DNA of 64,000 nt from Rhodanobacter humi. Its GTDB lineage: Bacteria; Pseudomonadota; Gammaproteobacteria; Xanthomonadales; Rhodanobacteraceae. The notes under the pieces were generated by a model. It did no database searches and was not told where the DNA came from. It worked only from the letters and a program-made list of their open reading frames with translations. Both the position numbers and the translations under genes were made by a program. How positions within the stretch are numbered: position 1 is the stretch's first letter; every line of letters begins with the position of its first letter. Below are positions 62,333 through 64,000 of the stretch, one piece after another. The DNA lies in NCBI RefSeq assembly GCF_041107455.1, contig NZ_JBGBPY010000001.1:868001-932000 (forward strand), written 5' to 3'.

Positions 62333-63508
62333 ATGAAACGCGTCGCCGTCATGGGCGCCACCGGCTCGATCGGCGCCAGCACGCTGGACGTGATCGCGCG
62401 GCATCCGGACCGCTTCCGCGCCAGCGTGCTCAGCGCGCACCGCAACGTGGATGCGCTGGCGGCGCTGTGCGCCACGCATCGCCCCGAACTGGCGGTGATC
62501 GCCGAGCCCGCGCTGGAAGGCGAGCTGGCGCGCCGGCTCGCCGCAGCCGGCGTGCGCTGCGAGGTGGCCAGCGGCCATCACGCGCTCACCGCCGCCGCAT
62601 CCGGCACGTTGTGCGACACCGTGGTGGCCGCGATCGTCGGCGCCGCGGGGCTGGACTCCACGCTGGCCGCCGCGCGGGCAGGCAAGCGCCTGCTGCTGGC
62701 GAACAAGGAATCCATCGTGCTCGGTGGCCCGCTGCTGCTGGAGGCGCTGCGCGCCGGTGGCGGCGAACTGATCCCGGTCGACTCCGAACACAACGCGATC
62801 TTCCAGTGCCTGCCCGGCGGTCGTCCGGAGCTGGCGAAGAGCGGCGTGCGCCGGCTGATCCTCACCGCCTCCGGTGGCCCGTTCCGCGGCCGCACACGCG
62901 CCGAACTGGCGACGGTGACGCCGGACCAGGCCTGCAAGCATCCGAAGTGGTCGATGGGCCGCAAGATCTCGGTGGATTCGGCCACCCTGATGAACAAGGG
63001 CCTGGAAGTGATCGAGGCGCACCACCTGTTCGGCGCGGACGCCGACGCGATCGAGGTGGCGGTGCACCCGCAGAGCCTGGTGCACTCGCTGGTGGAATAC
63101 GTGGACGGCTCGGTGCTGGCCCAGCTCGGCAACCCGGACATGCGTACCGCGATCGCCCATGCGCTGGCCTGGCCCGAACGCGTGGCATCGGGCGTGACGC
63201 CGCTGGACCTCGCCACTTGCGGCGCACTGGAATTCGAGGCGCCGGATCTGGACACTTTCCGCTGCCTCGCCCTCGCCTACCAGGCGCTGCGCGCGGGTGG
63301 CGACGCGCCGGCGATCCTGAACGCGGCGAACGAGGTGGCGGTGGAGGCCTTCCTGGCCGGCGCCCTGCCGTTCCTCGCCATCGCCGAGGTGGTGGAGGGT
63401 GTGCTGGCGGAACTGCCGCCGCTTGCCGTGGTCGATGTGGAGTCTCTGGTCGCACGCGACGGCGAGGCGCGGGCCGCGGCCCGGCGCATGCTGCGGCGGG
63501 CTTGCTGA
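62333..63508 (+). CDS. dxr: 1-deoxy-D-xylulose 5-phosphate reductoisomerase
   Basis: A 391-residue DXR (IspC), the NADPH-dependent second enzyme of the MEP isoprenoid pathway. Motifs: [14 protein letters not shown] (NADPH binding), [12 protein letters not shown], the metal and substrate region [22 protein letters not shown], and [22 protein letters not shown]. Together with uppS it supplies the bactoprenol route. Full length and normal. Confidence 0.97.
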   Translation: MKRVAVMGATGSIGASTLDVIARHPDRFRASVLSAHRNVDALAALCATHRPELAVIAEPALEGELARRLAAAGVRCEVASGHHALTAAASGTLCDTVVAAIVGAAGLDSTLAAARAGKRLLLANKESIVLGGPLLLEALRAGGGELIPVDSEHNAIFQCLPGGRPELAKSGVRRLILTASGGPFRGRTRAELATVTPDQACKHPKWSMGRKISVDSATLMNKGLEVIEAHHLFGADADAIEVAVHPQSLVHSLVEYVDGSVLAQLGNPDMRTAIAHALAWPERVASGVTPLDLATCGALEFEAPDLDTFRCLALAYQALRAGGDAPAILNAANEVAVEAFLAGALPFLAIAEVVEGVLAELPPLAVVDVESLVARDGEARAAARRMLRRAC

Positions 63509-63544
63509 TATCCTGTCACCCTTGATTTCCTGCCACGGCGCTTG

Positions 63545-64000
63545 ATGACTTCCTTTTTCGGCTCGGTGTTCTGGTTGCTGGTCACGCTGGGCGTGCTGGT
63601 GACCTTCCATGAGTTCGGCCATTACTGGGTCGCGCGCCGCTGCGGCGTGAAGGTGCTGCGCTTCTCGGTGGGCTTCGGCAAGGCGGTGTGGAAGCGCATC
63701 GGCCGCGATGGCTGCGAGTACCAGATCGCCGCGATCCCGCTGGGCGGCTACGTGAAGATGCTGGACGCCCGCGAGGGCGTGGTGCCGCCGCAGTTCCAGA
63801 ACCAGGAATTCACCACGCAGCCGGTGTGGAAACGCATCCTGATCGTGCTGGCCGGACCGGGCTTCAACCTGATCTTCACCGTGGCCGCGCTGTGGCTGAT
63901 GTTCATGCTGGGCCGGCCCGACGCGGCGCCGATCGTCACCGCCAAGCCGCAGAGCATGGCGGCGCTGGCGGGCATCCAGCCGGGCGACCGCATCCTCCGC
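63545..64000 (+). CDS. rseP: Site-2 protease RseP, N-terminal part (cut by window edge)
   Basis: The first 152 residues of an intramembrane zinc metalloprotease. The HEFGH motif lies in VTLGVLVTFHEFGHYWVARR within the first transmembrane segment, followed by AIPLGGYVKMLD and the second membrane region RILIVLAGPGFNLIFTV. The first PDZ domain is just beginning (LAGIQPGDRIL) where the window stops. RseP cleaves the anti-sigma factor RseA and clears signal peptides. It follows dxr by 36 bases, completing the conserved gene order. Confidence 0.96.
   Translation, partial: MTSFFGSVFWLLVTLGVLVTFHEFGHYWVARRCGVKVLRFSVGFGKAVWKRIGRDGCEYQIAAIPLGGYVKMLDAREGVVPPQFQNQEFTTQPVWKRILIVLAGPGFNLIFTVAALWLMFMLGRPDAAPIVTAKPQSMAALAGIQPGDRILR

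Noticed and set aside
1-64000. CRISPR arrays, prophage or insertion sequences
   Set aside because: No regularly spaced direct repeats, no transposase, integrase or phage structural gene was found on either strand.

Overview
The window looks like chromosomal DNA of a GC-rich gammaproteobacterium of the Xanthomonadales, most like Rhodanobacteraceae (Rhodanobacter, Dyella, Frateuria type). This is inferred from the density of TonB-dependent receptors (TBDRs), the conserved block pyrH-frr-uppS-cdsA-dxr-rseP, and a xanthomonad-style hemicellulose locus. No 16S rRNA gene is present to confirm it.

Region 1 (about 1-28.2 kb, almost all minus strand) is a plant cell-wall utilisation locus. Read in transcription order it has a TBDR, a GH43 enzyme, a GH74 xyloglucanase, a GH35 beta-galactosidase, a GH3 beta-glycosidase, a GH31 alpha-xylosidase, an SGNH esterase, a GH27 alpha-galactosidase, a second GH43, a type-B carboxylesterase, a GH42 beta-galactosidase, a GH29 alpha-L-fucosidase, a serine acetyl-esterase and a second GH29 that runs off the left edge. 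The set matches the bonds in fucosylated, galactosylated, acetylated xyloglucan and resembles the xyloglucan loci known from Xanthomonas. Nearly every enzyme has an export signal. Debris also lies here: a truncated GH27 gene at 28.5 kb, and a small unknown protein whose two possible halves flank the intact GH27 gene.

Region 2 (28.9-47.7 kb) is less familiar. A two-component system (minus strand) is divergent from a plus-strand series: a secreted protein with two Cache-like domains fused to a beta-propeller, a second propeller, a TBDR, an MFS transporter, a siderophore-type TBDR, a PstS-like binding protein, a third propeller, a secreted protein made of two copies of a Rossmann-like domain, and a secreted protein with two PstS-like modules. 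No ABC permease or ATPase accompanies the PstS-like proteins. The last four genes are tightly packed, two pairs sharing ATGA overlaps. This is the best candidate for an undescribed system, probably an envelope uptake and sensing machine; its ligand cannot be read from sequence.

Region 3 (48-64 kb) is mostly housekeeping: tRNA-Val, uvrB, a FimT/GspH pseudopilin, tRNA-Asn, a PpnN/LOG nucleosidase, an Oar-like TBDR, a MarC protein, a YciK-like reductase, monothiol glutaredoxin, Fe superoxide dismutase, pyrH, frr, uppS, cdsA, dxr and the start of rseP. Two dispersed repeat elements sit between genes of this block.

Coordinates were read by hand from the sequence. Family names rest on recognised motifs, not on database searches.
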